From: Methylocystis sp. KS32
GTDB lineage: Bacteria; Pseudomonadota; Alphaproteobacteria; Rhizobiales; Beijerinckiaceae
NCBI GenBank assembly: GCA_002862095.1
Contig: PHSQ01000001.1
Span: forward strand, 744,001 to 808,000
Reading direction: 5' to 3'
Length of the DNA: 64,000 bases
Below, in pieces: positions 36,528-45,622 of the stretch. How positions within the stretch are numbered: position 1 is the first letter of the stretch; each line of letters starts with the position of its first letter. Position numbers and translations under genes: made by a program. The notes below the pieces were generated by a model, which saw nothing but the letters and a program-made list of their open reading frames with translations, was not told where the DNA came from and did no database searches.

Positions 36528-37493
36528 TTGGAGTCGGGCCACGAAGGACCAAAGCGGTTGGCGTGGTTCTCGTCGATAGCGGCTTTTTGTGTCGAGGCGG
36601 CGGTCGCGACCGCGACCGATGCGGCCGACCCGCGTCTGCTCGCGGCCAATCCGGTATACCGGCGCAATCCGAGCTGTGCGGGGATCCCCGCGCGTCGGCC
36701 TTCGAGAAAATGCCGATTTCGCAGGGTGACTAAGCCATTTGTTTCGCCTACTCCGCCGCGGATATGATCTCGAAGCGCCTGCGCCCCGTGGTTTCGGCGC
36801 TCGATGTCGCCGCTACCTTCTATTTCGCCAATCCAGCCGAACTCTATAAATCCACGCATCGCCGGCTGCGCGATTTTCTCGCGGGGCGAAAAGGGCTTGC
36901 TAACGAGATCGTCGCCCCGCGCAACAGCGTCGACGTGAGCGAGGCGGAGAATCCGGCCAAAAAGCCCTTTTTCGACAAGCTCGAGGGCGGGGAGGAGGAC
37001 GCGGCGGCGCTGCTGCTCAATATAAAGGGGGCCGTGCCTTGATCGCGACCTGCCGTCGGACGTCGGCAATTATGCCTACACCACGGAACTCGCGATCATG
37101 CGCCGCTGGGCCGAGGTGGAATCGGAACAACGGATTTGCCTGTGCTCGATCAGCGCCACCGTCCCCAAGCTCCGTGATCCCCAAGCCAATATTTTCAACG
37201 ACGACTGGGTGCGTTTCTTCGACGGCCGTTGCAAGTGGCGGCTGCGCGGCCCCGCCGCTCCTGCCGGTTTCATACCGCGCCGCGACTATCCCCACGAATT
37301 CGCCGACCGCTCCAGCATGGTTCTGGCGAGAAAGAAGATCAACGGAGCATGCCATTATCTCGTGCAGGACAATACGGGCGAATGGTGTTCCCGGCTTCGC
37401 CCGGCGATCGCCAAACGCTGCGACGCCAGCCGCGTCTGGCTGACCGAACCCGAACTGAACAAGACCATATACAGTGTTATTCACCTGAGATGA
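36528..37493 (+). pseudogene. Frameshifted remnant of an unidentified secreted protein gene
   Basis: Three plus-strand pieces in different frames look coding. A possible signal-peptide start (RLAWFSSIAAFCVEAAVATA then DAADPRLL) begins near 36528. A middle piece at about 36810-37040 reads FANPAELYKSTHRRLRDFLA to EDAAALLLNIK. A last piece at 37026-37493 reads DLPSDVGNYAYTTELAIMRR to TEPELNKTIYSVIHLR and stop. The last piece ends 10 bp before the convergent L,D-transpeptidase stop, as a real gene would. At least two frameshifts separate the pieces. No family recognised. Confidence 0.45.
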
Positions 37494-37502
37494 GCGGTGG
37501 AT

Positions 37503-39101
37503 TCAGCCGCCAAGCCCCAATTCCCGGCGCACGCGCGCGGAATAGCCGTATAAATCCTCGCGCGTTTGCAGCCGGCCATATTCATCGACATAGGCGGTGA
37601 AATATTCGATGTGGATCGGCAGTGGCGTTTTGAGGTTTATGTAACGCTCCGAGCCGCCGATCAGTTTCTTGACACGTTCTTCCGACCAGCCGCTTCCGGG
37701 CCCGAGCACCGCCTCGGCGAGCGCGAAGGGGTCTTCGACCCGCATGCAGCCATGGCTGAAGGCGCGCTTGTCGGCCGAGAACAGATTGCGCGTCGGCGTG
37801 TCGTGTAGATAGACCGAAAAATCGTTCGGGAACATGAATTTGATGCGCCCGAGCGCATTGCCTTCGCCCGGCGGCTGGCGCACCGTCAGCTTGCCCTTGC
37901 TCCAGCCAACCTTCCATCCGCGCTTCGTCAGCGAGGAAAGATCGCCGCCGTGCTTTGGCAACAACTCCTTGTTGATGATGGACTGGGGCACGTTCCAGGA
38001 CGGATTGACGATGATGAACTGGAGCGCGTTGGAAAAAATAGGCGTCGGGGTTTCTTCCTTGCCAACGACGACCCTGGCGCGGTGCGTCACCGAACCGCCG
38101 CGCACCACGGCCAATTCGAATTGGGGAATATTCACCTCGACGCGGTCCTGGCCGAGGTCGCGCGGCAGCCAGCGCCAGCGCTCCATGTTGGCGATTATTT
38201 CGGCTTCGATGCGCGGGGAAGCGCCCTTGCCCAAAACAGGCTTGCGCCGCAGAGCCTTACGCGCGACGGCCCCCGAGTCGTCGAGAGGGCTCGCCTCGGC
38301 GAACTGGTCTTCACTGTCAAGCGCAATTCCCGCCCGCAGTTCCGCAAGCTTTTCGCGCAGTTCCGCATAACCCCGATGGGGCGGGTTGAAGCCCTGCAGA
38401 ACCTCGTCGGCCCTATCGCCCGCGCCCGCTGCCCGCGACAGCGAAATATCGATATCGGGCAGGGCCGGGCGCTCTCCAATCAGCCTGGAGATGCGTCTTG
38501 GATCGACGCGCGAGCCGGAGGCCTGAGCGACATAGGCGGCGACGGCTTCCGAAAGGAAGAACTCATCCTGGATTTGCGGTTTGCCGGCCTCGACGGCGGG
38601 AATGCGGAAGGCGTGCAAATCGAGCCCATCCTCGGCGGCCTGGCGCAATCGCTTCACGACGCCGCGCGCCGCCGGGCTCCAGGCGCCTGCTTGCAACCAG
38701 ATCGGCGCGAAGTCGTGGCTCTGATAGAATGAGGCGATAGCCGCGCGCGTGCGGCGCCGCTCGCCCCGTGGCGCCACGCGGCTCCAATCATAAAGAGCAA
38801 TCGCCAGAGCGCGCTGATCTTCTCGCAGCAATTGAAATGCGAAATCCCTGTCGTCGAAAGGGATCGCCGAGATTGGCGGCAGCGTGACGATGGATGAGGC
38901 GTCGAGCGGCTCGAACAGGGTGAAATCGGCCTGTCGCGTCGCGACGGGCTCGCCGTTGGCGACCTGCAGCGCCGGCGGCGGCGCGGGGAGCAGGCTCGGC
39001 CGAAATGCGACGCTATTGGCGGCCGCGGCCACCCCCGCGGACTGGAAAAGCATCGCCAGCGCGGCGGAAACAAGAGGGGCGATGCGCGAGCGAGGCCCCA
39101 T
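37503..39101 (-). CDS. L,D-transpeptidase (YcbB/LdtD type)
   Basis: A 532-aa periplasmic enzyme with a signal peptide (APLVSAALAMLFQSAGVAAA). An N-terminal scaffold and a peptidoglycan-binding-like region precede a YkuD catalytic domain. Its active-site motif is RAFSHGCMRVEDPFALAE with the nucleophilic cysteine and histidine, and VGKEETPTPIFSN and NVPQSIINKELLP mark the domain. It forms 3-3 crosslinks in peptidoglycan. I chose the ATG at 39101, behind GGGGAA. Confidence 0.88.
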   Translation of the reverse strand: MGPRSRIAPLVSAALAMLFQSAGVAAAANSVAFRPSLLPAPPPALQVANGEPVATRQADFTLFEPLDASSIVTLPPISAIPFDDRDFAFQLLREDQRALAIALYDWSRVAPRGERRRTRAAIASFYQSHDFAPIWLQAGAWSPAARGVVKRLRQAAEDGLDLHAFRIPAVEAGKPQIQDEFFLSEAVAAYVAQASGSRVDPRRISRLIGERPALPDIDISLSRAAGAGDRADEVLQGFNPPHRGYAELREKLAELRAGIALDSEDQFAEASPLDDSGAVARKALRRKPVLGKGASPRIEAEIIANMERWRWLPRDLGQDRVEVNIPQFELAVVRGGSVTHRARVVVGKEETPTPIFSNALQFIIVNPSWNVPQSIINKELLPKHGGDLSSLTKRGWKVGWSKGKLTVRQPPGEGNALGRIKFMFPNDFSVYLHDTPTRNLFSADKRAFSHGCMRVEDPFALAEAVLGPGSGWSEERVKKLIGGSERYINLKTPLPIHIEYFTAYVDEYGRLQTREDLYGYSARVRRELGLGG

Positions 39102-39188
39102 GACTTTTTCCCCTGGGCGCGCCCCGGAACATGAGCCGAAAAAATTGAACCGCTTTTCCAATCGGGACATGGTCCGACTCTTTGAATT

Positions 39189-39236
39189 GGAGCGCTTCCC
39201 GTTAGCGTGAACTTCGCGCGCACGGGAAGCGCTCCA
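39189..39236. repeat. Long perfect hairpin upstream of the L,D-transpeptidase
   Basis: GGAGCGCTTCCCGT pairs with ACGGGAAGCGCTCC around a ~16-base spacer that is itself partly self-complementary (GCGTGAAC...GCGCGC). It lies in the 300-bp gap between the divergent end of ychF and the transpeptidase start. It could be a transcript end or a REP-like unit; no second copy was noticed in the window. Confidence 0.6.
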
Positions 39237-39407
39237 GAGGCAAAGTCCGCCTATCGCGGCTTCTATAAGATTTCATTACCCCTAACGTCTTTAAAATTAG
39301 TCTATCGCCGCCAGCTTGATATTCAAATCCAGGAATGCGGCCCGCTTGTCGCGGCGCATGAATTTCCTTGCGGCCGTGGCCCGCTCGCCACAGCCGCAAC
39401 AGATGTC

Positions 39408-40505
39408 TTAGGTGTTGAAGCGGAAATGGAGGACGTCGCCGTCGGCGACAATGTATTCCTTGCCCTCAAGTCTAAGCTTGCCGTTCTCGCGCGCGCCCGC
39501 CTCGCCCCTGAAGGCGACATAATCCGCGTAGGCGATGGTTTCCGCGCGAATAAAGCCTTTTTCGAAGTCGGTGTGAATGACGCTCGCGGCTTGCGGCGCG
39601 CGGGTTCCGGATTCAATGGTCCAGGCGCGCGCCTCCTTGGGTCCAACCGTGAAATAAGTGATGAGATGTAATAATTTATAACCTGCCCGAATGACCCGGT
39701 TAAGTCCTGGTTCGGCGAGCCCGACCGCGTCGAGATAGTCCTTCTGATCTTCTGGGGGCAGGACCGCGATCTCGCTTTCGATTTTGGCGGAGACGACGAC
39801 GCAGGCGGCGCCTTCCTCGGTGGCGCGGGCCTCGACCTTCCGGGAGTGAGGGTTGCCGTCGGCGGCGGCCGCTTCCTCCACATTGCAAACATAGAGCACG
39901 GGCTTCGACGACAGCAGGCCGAGGCCCGCGAGCGCGGGACGCTCCTCTGGCTTGATCTCGACCAGACGGGCGGGCTTTCCGTCGCGCAGCAGCGCGAGGC
40001 AGCGGTGGACGAGATCAACTAGCTCCTTGGCCTCCTTGTCCCCGCCCTTGGCCTTCTTCTCCAGCGCCACGACCCGTTTCTCGAGGCTTTCGAGGTCGGA
40101 CAGCATCAGTTCGGTTTCGATGGTCTCGATATCGCGCAAGGGGTCGACGCCCCCTTCGACATGGGTGACGTCGCCGTCGTCGAAACAGCGCACGACATGG
40201 GCGATGGCGTCGCATTCTCGAATATTGGCGAGAAACTGATTGCCGAGCCCTTCGCCCTTCGAGGCGCCGCGCACGAGACCGGCGATGTCGACGAAGGTCA
40301 GCCGGGTCGGGATGATCTGCTTGGAGCCGGCGATCTTGCAAAGTTCATCCAGCCGGGGGTCGGGCACGGCGACCTCGCCCACGTTGGGCTCAATGGTGCA
40401 GAACGGATAATTGGCCGCCTGCGCCGCCGCGGTCTGCGTCAGCGCGTTGAAAAGGGTCGATTTGCCGACATTCGGCAAACCGACGATGCCGCATTTGAAG
40501 CCCAT
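39408..40505 (-). CDS. ychF: Ribosome-associated GTPase/ATPase YchF
   Basis: A 365-aa OBG-family protein. [17 protein letters not shown] (P-loop), [20 protein letters not shown] and the NVEE/NKxE-type region (YVCNVEEAA) are visible, with the C-terminal TGS domain ending [20 protein letters not shown]. YchF binds the ribosome, prefers ATP, and negatively affects oxidative stress responses in E. coli. Length is normal. Confidence 0.95.
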   Translation of the reverse strand: MGFKCGIVGLPNVGKSTLFNALTQTAAAQAANYPFCTIEPNVGEVAVPDPRLDELCKIAGSKQIIPTRLTFVDIAGLVRGASKGEGLGNQFLANIRECDAIAHVVRCFDDGDVTHVEGGVDPLRDIETIETELMLSDLESLEKRVVALEKKAKGGDKEAKELVDLVHRCLALLRDGKPARLVEIKPEERPALAGLGLLSSKPVLYVCNVEEAAAADGNPHSRKVEARATEEGAACVVVSAKIESEIAVLPPEDQKDYLDAVGLAEPGLNRVIRAGYKLLHLITYFTVGPKEARAWTIESGTRAPQAASVIHTDFEKGFIRAETIAYADYVAFRGEAGARENGKLRLEGKEYIVADGDVLHFRFNT

Positions 40506-40939
40506 GGCCGGTCCCGCTCGAGGAAAAGAATTGGTTGCGGCGCGGTATGGGCGGGCCGGGCCGAAAAGGCAAGAGGAGGCGGCGGCTCCTCTGGGGCAGA
40601 GTCATGAATTGTTAAACCCACTTTCGGCGTTTGGTGAGTTTTTGGGTTGGCGCTGGCCCCGACCGTCGAGGCGAACGCATCCGCTCGCCGTCTGTGTTCA
40701 AAGCAGTAAATTCGCTCATCGCCGTGTCCATCTAACCTATGGCGAAAGGGTTGCTTTCTCCAGCAATAGGGTCTGAATTCATCGACGGATTTATCGATAT
40801 TACTTAAGCTTTACGCAGCGAGCGTGGTTAATATTTTATTACAGAAGGGCTAATCCGTTTGCGCACTGTTACGAAACGTTAATTTGATGTTAATAATCGA
40901 TTTTCCCGATTGGGAAGAGTTCGAGTAAGGGTGGGTCGA
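40506..40939. promoter_or_regulatory. Divergent intergenic region with an AT-rich promoter-like segment
   Basis: This 434-bp spacer separates ychF (minus) from a secreted protein gene (plus) and contains no supported ORF. Bases 40780-40915 are much more AT-rich than the surroundings (TTACTTAAGC, TTAATATTTTATTAC, GTTAATTTGATGTTAATAAT), so the promoter of the downstream gene probably lies here. I could not define a -35/-10 pair with confidence. Confidence 0.4.
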
Positions 40940-42022
40940 ATGAAAGCGAAAACCTTAATGGCGGCGGCTCTCGCGATGGGAGTGATCTCGGTCGCAAGCG
41001 CACAGACGGCGCCTTCTGTGACGGACACGTCCAAAAAGGGAAGTCTGTTGATCTTCCCGATGATTAATGTCGATCCCTCGATCAGCGCCGACACCATCGT
41101 CGAAATCTCGAACGACGAGACCTCGCCGGTTCAGGTCGAGTGCGAATATGTCAACGAGCAGAAGGGCCGGGTGGACTTCTCGTTCAACATGTCAGGCAAA
41201 GCGACCGTCTCCTGGGATGTCGGAACCGCGACCGGAGATGGCGTTTTTCCCCCGCAATTCCCGAGCTACGGCGATTATCCGGTGTATGGCAGTCTCTATC
41301 GCGGCGAACTGGTTTGTTTCGCCGTCAATTCGGGGCTGACCGGACAGATCGCCTGGAACCATCTTCATGGAACGGCCACCGTCGAAGCCGTAGGCAGCGC
41401 GGTCAAATACAGCCCCTGGAGCTTCTGGGCGCTGGATAGCAACGGACCAGCCACCGACAACAGCTGGATGGGAACGGCCGGCAATATCCAGTTGACCGGG
41501 GCGCCAGGCGCTTACGACGCCTGCCCGCTCTACAATACGACCTCGTTCATGCCGAACAAGGGCACGCTGGGCAGCATCACGACCAACCAGAACTATCTGG
41601 CGGTCGCAAGCTGCAACCAGGATCTGCGGCAGGATTATCAAATTCACACCACCAAGCTGCTGTTCAATGTGTATAACGCCCAGGAGCAGGGATTCTCCGG
41701 CAGCTACATCTGCATCGACAGCATCGCCTTCATGCCGCTGGGCGACTCCAACACGAGTCTGACCAATCAGACTAACTTCGACTACAAAACCCTCGGCACG
41801 GCGAACGCCATGTATGACGTGCAAGGCATTCCCAGCACTCAGTGCACAGGTTCCTACGCGGGCGCGACAAGCGCCGGCCTGCTTGGCGTGGTGGCTTCCT
41901 ACGCCAAGATCTCCAATGGGACGCCGGCTGTATTGGGCAGTAATCTACACTCCGCTGGCGCGCAGCCTGGTTTCGTCTATTGGGATCCGCGGCAGCCGGT
42001 GCCCGCCACCAAGAAGCGCTAA
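40940..42022 (+). CDS. Secreted protein of unknown function
   Basis: A 360-aa product with a signal peptide (MAAALAMGVISVASA, cleavage before QTAPSV). The mature protein is Gly/Ser/Asn-rich and poor in Lys/Arg, with LLIFPMINVDPSISADTIVE near its start, several cysteines (VECEY, LVCFAV, DACPLY, ASCNQD, YICIDS, TQCTGS) that may form disulfides, and repeated beta-prone segments. It looks like a surface or periplasmic beta-rich protein. No catalytic motif. A terminator hairpin follows about 40 bp after the stop, and the repeat-rich island starts directly after that. Confidence 0.7.
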   Translation: MKAKTLMAAALAMGVISVASAQTAPSVTDTSKKGSLLIFPMINVDPSISADTIVEISNDETSPVQVECEYVNEQKGRVDFSFNMSGKATVSWDVGTATGDGVFPPQFPSYGDYPVYGSLYRGELVCFAVNSGLTGQIAWNHLHGTATVEAVGSAVKYSPWSFWALDSNGPATDNSWMGTAGNIQLTGAPGAYDACPLYNTTSFMPNKGTLGSITTNQNYLAVASCNQDLRQDYQIHTTKLLFNVYNAQEQGFSGSYICIDSIAFMPLGDSNTSLTNQTNFDYKTLGTANAMYDVQGIPSTQCTGSYAGATSAGLLGVVASYAKISNGTPAVLGSNLHSAGAQPGFVYWDPRQPVPATKKR

Positions 42023-42062
42023 GCATGTGGAAGAAAAAGAACGGCTAGAGTCCGCTTTTATC

Positions 42063-42096
42063 GAGCACGGCGCCGGAATTTTCCGGCGCCGTGCTC
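42063..42096 (+). terminator. Hairpin after the secreted protein gene
   Basis: GAGCACGGCGCCGGAA pairs with TTCCGGCGCCGTGCTC as a perfect 16-bp stem with almost no loop (TT). No U-tract follows, so it may work as a terminator or a transcript stabiliser. Confidence 0.65.
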
Positions 42097-42140
42097 CAGT
42101 CGGATTGGTTCGAAAAGAAATAATGCCAACGGCCTTAAAG

Positions 42141-42343
42141 AATACGGTGACACGCCCGTCTTTTCCCTTTAAATAGCCGATACAACTCATAACCGCCCGC
42201 CTCGGAAAACACGATTGCGCGACAATTGCCACGCTGGGTGACATGATGCGGAAGGCCGGGGACAACGATACCGGCGATGCCGGTCATATACTCTCGGTAG
42301 CATCGGACAGATATAAGGTAATTCAGGGCGTGTCACCGTAATT
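42141..42343. mobile_element. RAYT-derived miniature element, copy 1
   Basis: About 203 bp bounded by inverted repeats of the form AATTACGGTGACACGCCCGT (the left arm here begins AATACGG). On the minus strand it carries ATG and ~45 codons of an IS200-like/RAYT transposase N-terminus (VVPGLPHHVTQRGNCRA), then ends. The catalytic histidines and tyrosine of the full enzyme are missing, so it is non-autonomous. Three sister copies lie at 43656, 45058 and 47468. Confidence 0.8.
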
Positions 42344-42413
42344 GCGTAATTGTGTCAAAGTAATTTGTAATTCGTGTCACCGTAATTCGCGTAATTCGTG
42401 TCACCGTAATTCG
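42326..42413. repeat. Iterated GTGTCACCGTAATTC terminal motifs
   Basis: To the right of copy 1 the terminal motif is reiterated about four times at irregular spacing (GTGTCACCGTAATT, GTGTCAAAGTAATT, GTGTCACCGTAATTC twice) with short CGCGTAATTC linkers. This looks like repeated end-to-end capture or slippage of the element termini. Doubled ends also flank copy 2. Confidence 0.7.
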
Positions 42414-42530
42414 AAGCTCACCCCGCACCAAAAAAAAGAAGCGATCAAACGCCGTGACGCGGGCGAGCGGACGCGCGAGATTGCGCGTATGTTCAATGTC
42501 TCGCACAGCACGATCTCGAGACTCGCGTAG
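42413..42530 (+). pseudogene. C-terminal fragment of a serine site-specific recombinase
   Basis: The product from the repeat border onward is SKLTPHQKKEAIKRRDAGER, then TREIARMFNVSHSTISRLA and stop. This is the resolvase/invertase (Hin-type) helix-turn-helix DNA-binding domain. The catalytic domain that should precede it is absent, and codons before SKLTP are made of the repeat motif. It is a 5'-truncated remnant. Confidence 0.7.
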
Positions 42531-42544
42531 TCGCTGCCGTCAAG

Positions 42545-43540
42545 TCACGGTGCAGCCCGCATTGTGTAGCCCTCTGGCAATTTATAGCCACTTTTCACGA
42601 TGATGGGTTCAAATTCCATAATCCTCGAAGCCTTGATGCAAACGCCGAGATTGTTCGGTACCTGAGAGTTGACCGAGGCATTTGCTTGCGTTGGTGCTGG
42701 AATAATTTGAATTTTGCCGGTCACCAAATTCACCATTACGCCATAGACAATTCCGAGCAACTTCACTCTTGTCGCTCCGAACATCGTGTTGCCTTCGCGG
42801 GTCGTGAATCCATTCTGATTATAAAGCAAGACGGGCGAGCCGCTTGAGCCAGGAAAGATTGAAGCGTCGATTAGAAACTCTTTCGCGTTGTTGAAGTCGA
42901 TATAGGGGGGCGTCGCTGTTATCCCTCGACGAAACACCGGTATGTTATGCGCTACGTCGATAATGCCGTTCGGATACCCGACAACCAATATGTCTTCTAG
43001 TGGCGTCAGCTCCGCAAATTCGGTTTCGGTAGGCACCAAGGATGGATCGAGCATGACTAGAAATGGTTTCTTGCCTTGTTTGCCTATCTGCTCCAGCAGA
43101 CCGGCGCACGGCATGATTGTGAGGTCAACGGCAGGGTCCGGATGAGGAATCCATTGCGTCGGAAAATCGGGCACAGTCATGTCGATGAAATTGCTCAAAT
43201 CGGGAGTGCCGTCCGCCTTCTGTATCGTCAACCTCAGATGACCAGTCGTGGCCCCCGCGATGACATGCTTGTTGGTCACGATTACCGGCACGTTTTCGTT
43301 CACATGCGGGAAAAGCGCGAAGAAAAATCCGGTCCCAACCGAAAAGCTCCCCTGCCCCACCTCGCATGTGATTTTCACCGTCGAATGAAGAAGCTTTTCT
43401 GACGGAGTCATCTTTGTAGCTTTCTGAGGGGGTTGCTGGGCCGACGCTTGCTCAATCCAACTGGTTGAAAGCCCAAGAAGACCGCCTAAGCCGCCAAATA
43501 TCGCTGTACGGCGCGACGGGACATAATCACGGATAGGCAT
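42545..43540 (-). CDS. Exported trypsin-like serine protease
   Basis: A 331-aa protein with a twin-arginine-like leader (SRRTAIFGGLGGLLGLS) and a trypsin-fold domain. The triad is visible: His in IVTNKHVIAG, Asp in PDPAVDLTIMP and Ser in FPGSSGSPVLLYN. There is no PDZ domain, unlike DegP/HtrA. The gene is complete although it lies between two copies of the miniature element, and it is read toward copy 1. Substrate and role are unknown; a stress or defence role is only a guess from location. Confidence 0.82.
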   Translation of the reverse strand: MPIRDYVPSRRTAIFGGLGGLLGLSTSWIEQASAQQPPQKATKMTPSEKLLHSTVKITCEVGQGSFSVGTGFFFALFPHVNENVPVIVTNKHVIAGATTGHLRLTIQKADGTPDLSNFIDMTVPDFPTQWIPHPDPAVDLTIMPCAGLLEQIGKQGKKPFLVMLDPSLVPTETEFAELTPLEDILVVGYPNGIIDVAHNIPVFRRGITATPPYIDFNNAKEFLIDASIFPGSSGSPVLLYNQNGFTTREGNTMFGATRVKLLGIVYGVMVNLVTGKIQIIPAPTQANASVNSQVPNNLGVCIKASRIMEFEPIIVKSGYKLPEGYTMRAAP

Positions 43541-43590
43541 CTAAGGCCTCGTTGTACGTTCGCTGCGGACATTTTCAAGCTATACCCCGC

Positions 43591-43639
43591 TCACGCCAGA
43601 ACCGGAAAATCCTTCGGATTGATGACGCGGATGTTGTCC
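43591..43639 (-). pseudogene. C-terminal scrap of a gene, possibly PIN-type toxin
   Basis: On the minus strand, codons immediately beyond the left border of element copy 2 read DNIRVINPKDFPVLA and stop. A final I-x-x-P-x-[DE]-F motif is common at the C-terminus of PIN-domain toxins. Only 15 residues remain, so the assignment is weak. The rest of the gene is missing. Confidence 0.3.
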
Positions 43640-43879
43640 GAATTACGGTGACATGAATTACGGTGACACGCCCGTCGTTTCCCTTTAAATAGCCGATACA
43701 ACTCATAATCGCCCGCCTCGAAAAACACGGTTGCGCGACAATTGCCACGCTGGGTGACATGATGCGGAAGGCCGGGGACGACGATAGGGGCGATGCCGGT
43801 CATATACTCTCGGTAGCATCGAACAGATATAAGGTAAATACGGGCGTGTCACCGTAATTCGGGCGTGTCACCGTAATTC
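43640..43879. mobile_element. RAYT-derived miniature element, copy 2 (with doubled ends)
   Basis: The core at 43656-43859 has 20-bp inverted termini and the same truncated minus-strand reading frame starting at 43803 (MTGIAPIVVPGLPHHVTQRG). Each side carries one extra terminal unit: GAATTACGGTGACAT on the left and CGGGCGTGTCACCGTAATTC on the right. The doubled ends suggest repeated insertion at, or duplication of, element ends. Confidence 0.82.
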
Positions 43880-44193
43880 CTGGTCTTCGATCTCCATCGT
43901 CGCCCCGCCTTTCCTGCGTAACGACGCCAGTTCCCGAAGACGTGGTCAACCTGGTCCGCCGAGATGTCCAGAGGCGATGCCCGTGGCTTCGCCGCACCGC
44001 TTACGGTAGAACAGCGCCGGGTGATAGCGAAGGGACGCGGCATCGAGTTGGGAATTGCCAGTCGGCCTTGACGTGATGCTTATTGCGGTTGTCCTGCCAG
44101 GCGGCGAGGCTGCGCGACTCCGGCAACGTGCCCGCCAAGGTTGTGGTAGTTTAACTAAGAAGGTGAAAATCCGATCGAGCACGGGGGCGATTG
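43880..44193. other. Spacer without a recognisable gene
   Basis: Short minus-strand frames (for example one at 43849-44043 containing SPLDISADQVDHVFGNWRRY) run toward element copy 2, but I cannot assign them. One may be another truncated gene. No RNA gene or promoter was recognised. Confidence 0.35.
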
Positions 44194-44778
44194 ATGAATT
44201 CAGGCATCAAAGAGATCGGCAAACTTCCGTTCATCTTCATCGCCCTGTTTTTGGCGACGTTTGGTTCGCCAAGCGTTCTGGCGACGGAGCCGGAGTTCAA
44301 GCCTATGTTAAAAAAGGTCGTGCGTCTGAGATGCCACATGGAATATTGCGGCTGGTATAGAATCGAGACCGCGAAAATCCTTGGAACGTCATCGAAAGGC
44401 GTTCTGTACGAGCTCAATACAAAGTTTTGGCAGTCGCACCATAAGAACGGGAACTATGAGCGCCCGGCCCCGAGGACTGACCAAGAAGCCGCGACGCAAT
44501 TCATTTTTTGCTCCAAACAAAAACCAACGCTGATCGAGCGCCAGGGGAACGGCGCGGGCTGGACGGCCACGCCGTTGCAGCCGGGCAATAGCAAGGTCAT
44601 GGCTGGCGCGACGGAAAGCGCCTATGCCGAATACTGGGCGGCCTGCCATCACGCCGCGGTCGAGGACGTCTACGACGAAGGGGACCAGCTGGGCAAAAAG
44701 CTCGGCTACCGATTCTCGGGAGAAGACATCGACGAGGATAAGACGCTTGCCGCGCCGTCCGACGTTTTGAAATGGTGA
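44194..44778 (+). CDS. Small secreted protein of unknown function
   Basis: A 194-aa product starting at the ATG at 44194 (a TTG one codon earlier is less likely), with a signal peptide (LPFIFIALFLATFGSPSVLA, cleavage before TEPEF). The mature part has four cysteines (RLRCHMEYCGWY, FIFCSKQ, WAACHHAAVED), likely as disulfides, and an acidic C-terminus. I recognise no domain. It lies between element copies 2 and 3 and appears intact. Confidence 0.6.
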   Translation: MNSGIKEIGKLPFIFIALFLATFGSPSVLATEPEFKPMLKKVVRLRCHMEYCGWYRIETAKILGTSSKGVLYELNTKFWQSHHKNGNYERPAPRTDQEAATQFIFCSKQKPTLIERQGNGAGWTATPLQPGNSKVMAGATESAYAEYWAACHHAAVEDVYDEGDQLGKKLGYRFSGEDIDEDKTLAAPSDVLKW

Positions 44779-44860
44779 CAGGGTGCGGCAAGTGGTCAGT
44801 TCTCGCAACGGGAGGCTGTGTTTGCCGGAAACGGAGCCGCGAGCTGGGAAGACGGTTGCT

Positions 44861-45057
44861 ATGCCTATAGATTTTGAAAGTTCGCGATCCGTCGTTTTCA
44901 AACAGGAAACAACGCCGTCCGTACTGCGTGAGGTCTTCAGGCTTCGCGCCTTTGTTTGGCGCACTCTTGCGGCGAGCCAGTGTTATGGAGAAGAATGGAC
45001 GGACGAATTTGATGCGCTCGCCTTGCATTGGGTCGCATATGTAGATGGCTCCCTTGG
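44861..45057 (+). pseudogene. N-terminal fragment of a GNAT-type acetyltransferase, cut by element copy 3
   Basis: From the ATG at 44861 the product reads MPIDFESSRSVVFKQE, then LREVFRLRAFVWRTLAA and WTDEFDALALHWVAYVDGSL. This matches the N-terminal third of GNAT-family N-acyltransferases. At 45058 the reading frame enters the inverted terminus of the element (GITVTRP...) and stops at 45094. The acetyl-CoA-binding part is absent, so the gene is dead. Confidence 0.6.
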
Positions 45058-45261
45058 AATTACGGTGACACGCCCGTGTTTCCCCTTTAAATAGCCGATA
45101 CAACTCAAAATCGCCCGCCTCGAAAAACACGGTTGCGCGACAATTGCCACGCTGGGTGACATGATGCGGACGGCCGGGGACCACGATAGGGGTGATGCCG
45201 GTCATATACTCTCGGTAGCGCTGAACAGATATAAGGTAAATACGGGCGTGTCACCGTAATT
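45058..45261. mobile_element. RAYT-derived miniature element, copy 3
   Basis: A 204-bp copy with perfect outer 20-bp inverted repeats (AATTACGGTGACACGCCCGT). The truncated RAYT frame starts at 45205 on the minus strand. Genes on both sides, a GNAT fragment on the left and an XRE fragment on the right, read into it and are cut at its exact borders. Confidence 0.85.
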
Positions 45262-45359
45262 CCAAGCTGGACCTGCGTAAGATTAGCCCGGTGCCTGAAT
45301 TCAATCAGAAGCTCCAGAAAAACAGCGTAATCCCGAGTGTGAATGCTCTTCCGCATCAT
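45262..45359 (-). pseudogene. N-terminal fragment of an XRE-type DNA-binding regulator
   Basis: On the minus strand from the ATG at 45359 the product reads MMRKSIHTRDYAVFLELLIE, then FRHRANLTQVQL, the first helices of an XRE/Cro helix-turn-helix. At the border of element copy 3 it changes to the repeat-encoded GITVTRP. The recognition helix and the remainder are gone. Confidence 0.6.
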
Positions 45360-45622
45360 GCAGTGTGAGAGTGCATGCGATTTTCGAATAGTCCAAAATG
45401 GAATGTTGATTCAGCGTGCCGGGCGCCAACTTCCAGCCTCTCGTCGATCATCCGGCGCTTATCCAAGCCACCCGCCCTCAGCACCGACGGTTCTCGCCGG
45501 CGGCTTACTCACAGGCAAGCAGACAACGCCGGGAATTTTACCTTCCCCAGCCGACCCCATCGCCTTCGAGTCATTGCATTTCGGGAGGGCACTCAATCTG
45601 TCTTAGAGTCTGTCCGCGAACA

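Noticed and set aside
36386..37069. A 227-codon minus-strand frame upstream of the ABC-F gene.
   Set aside because: Its composition is shadow-like, and the plus strand of the same interval gives more protein-like, though frameshifted, sequence.
42326..42413. A CRISPR-like array of short repeats.
   Set aside because: Only about four irregular copies of a ~15-bp motif, without uniform spacers, leader or cas genes; the motif equals the ends of the neighbouring element.
43591..43803. The ~50-codon RAYT frames inside the elements annotated as functional transposase genes.
   Set aside because: All copies stop at the same element border, before the catalytic histidine pair and tyrosine.
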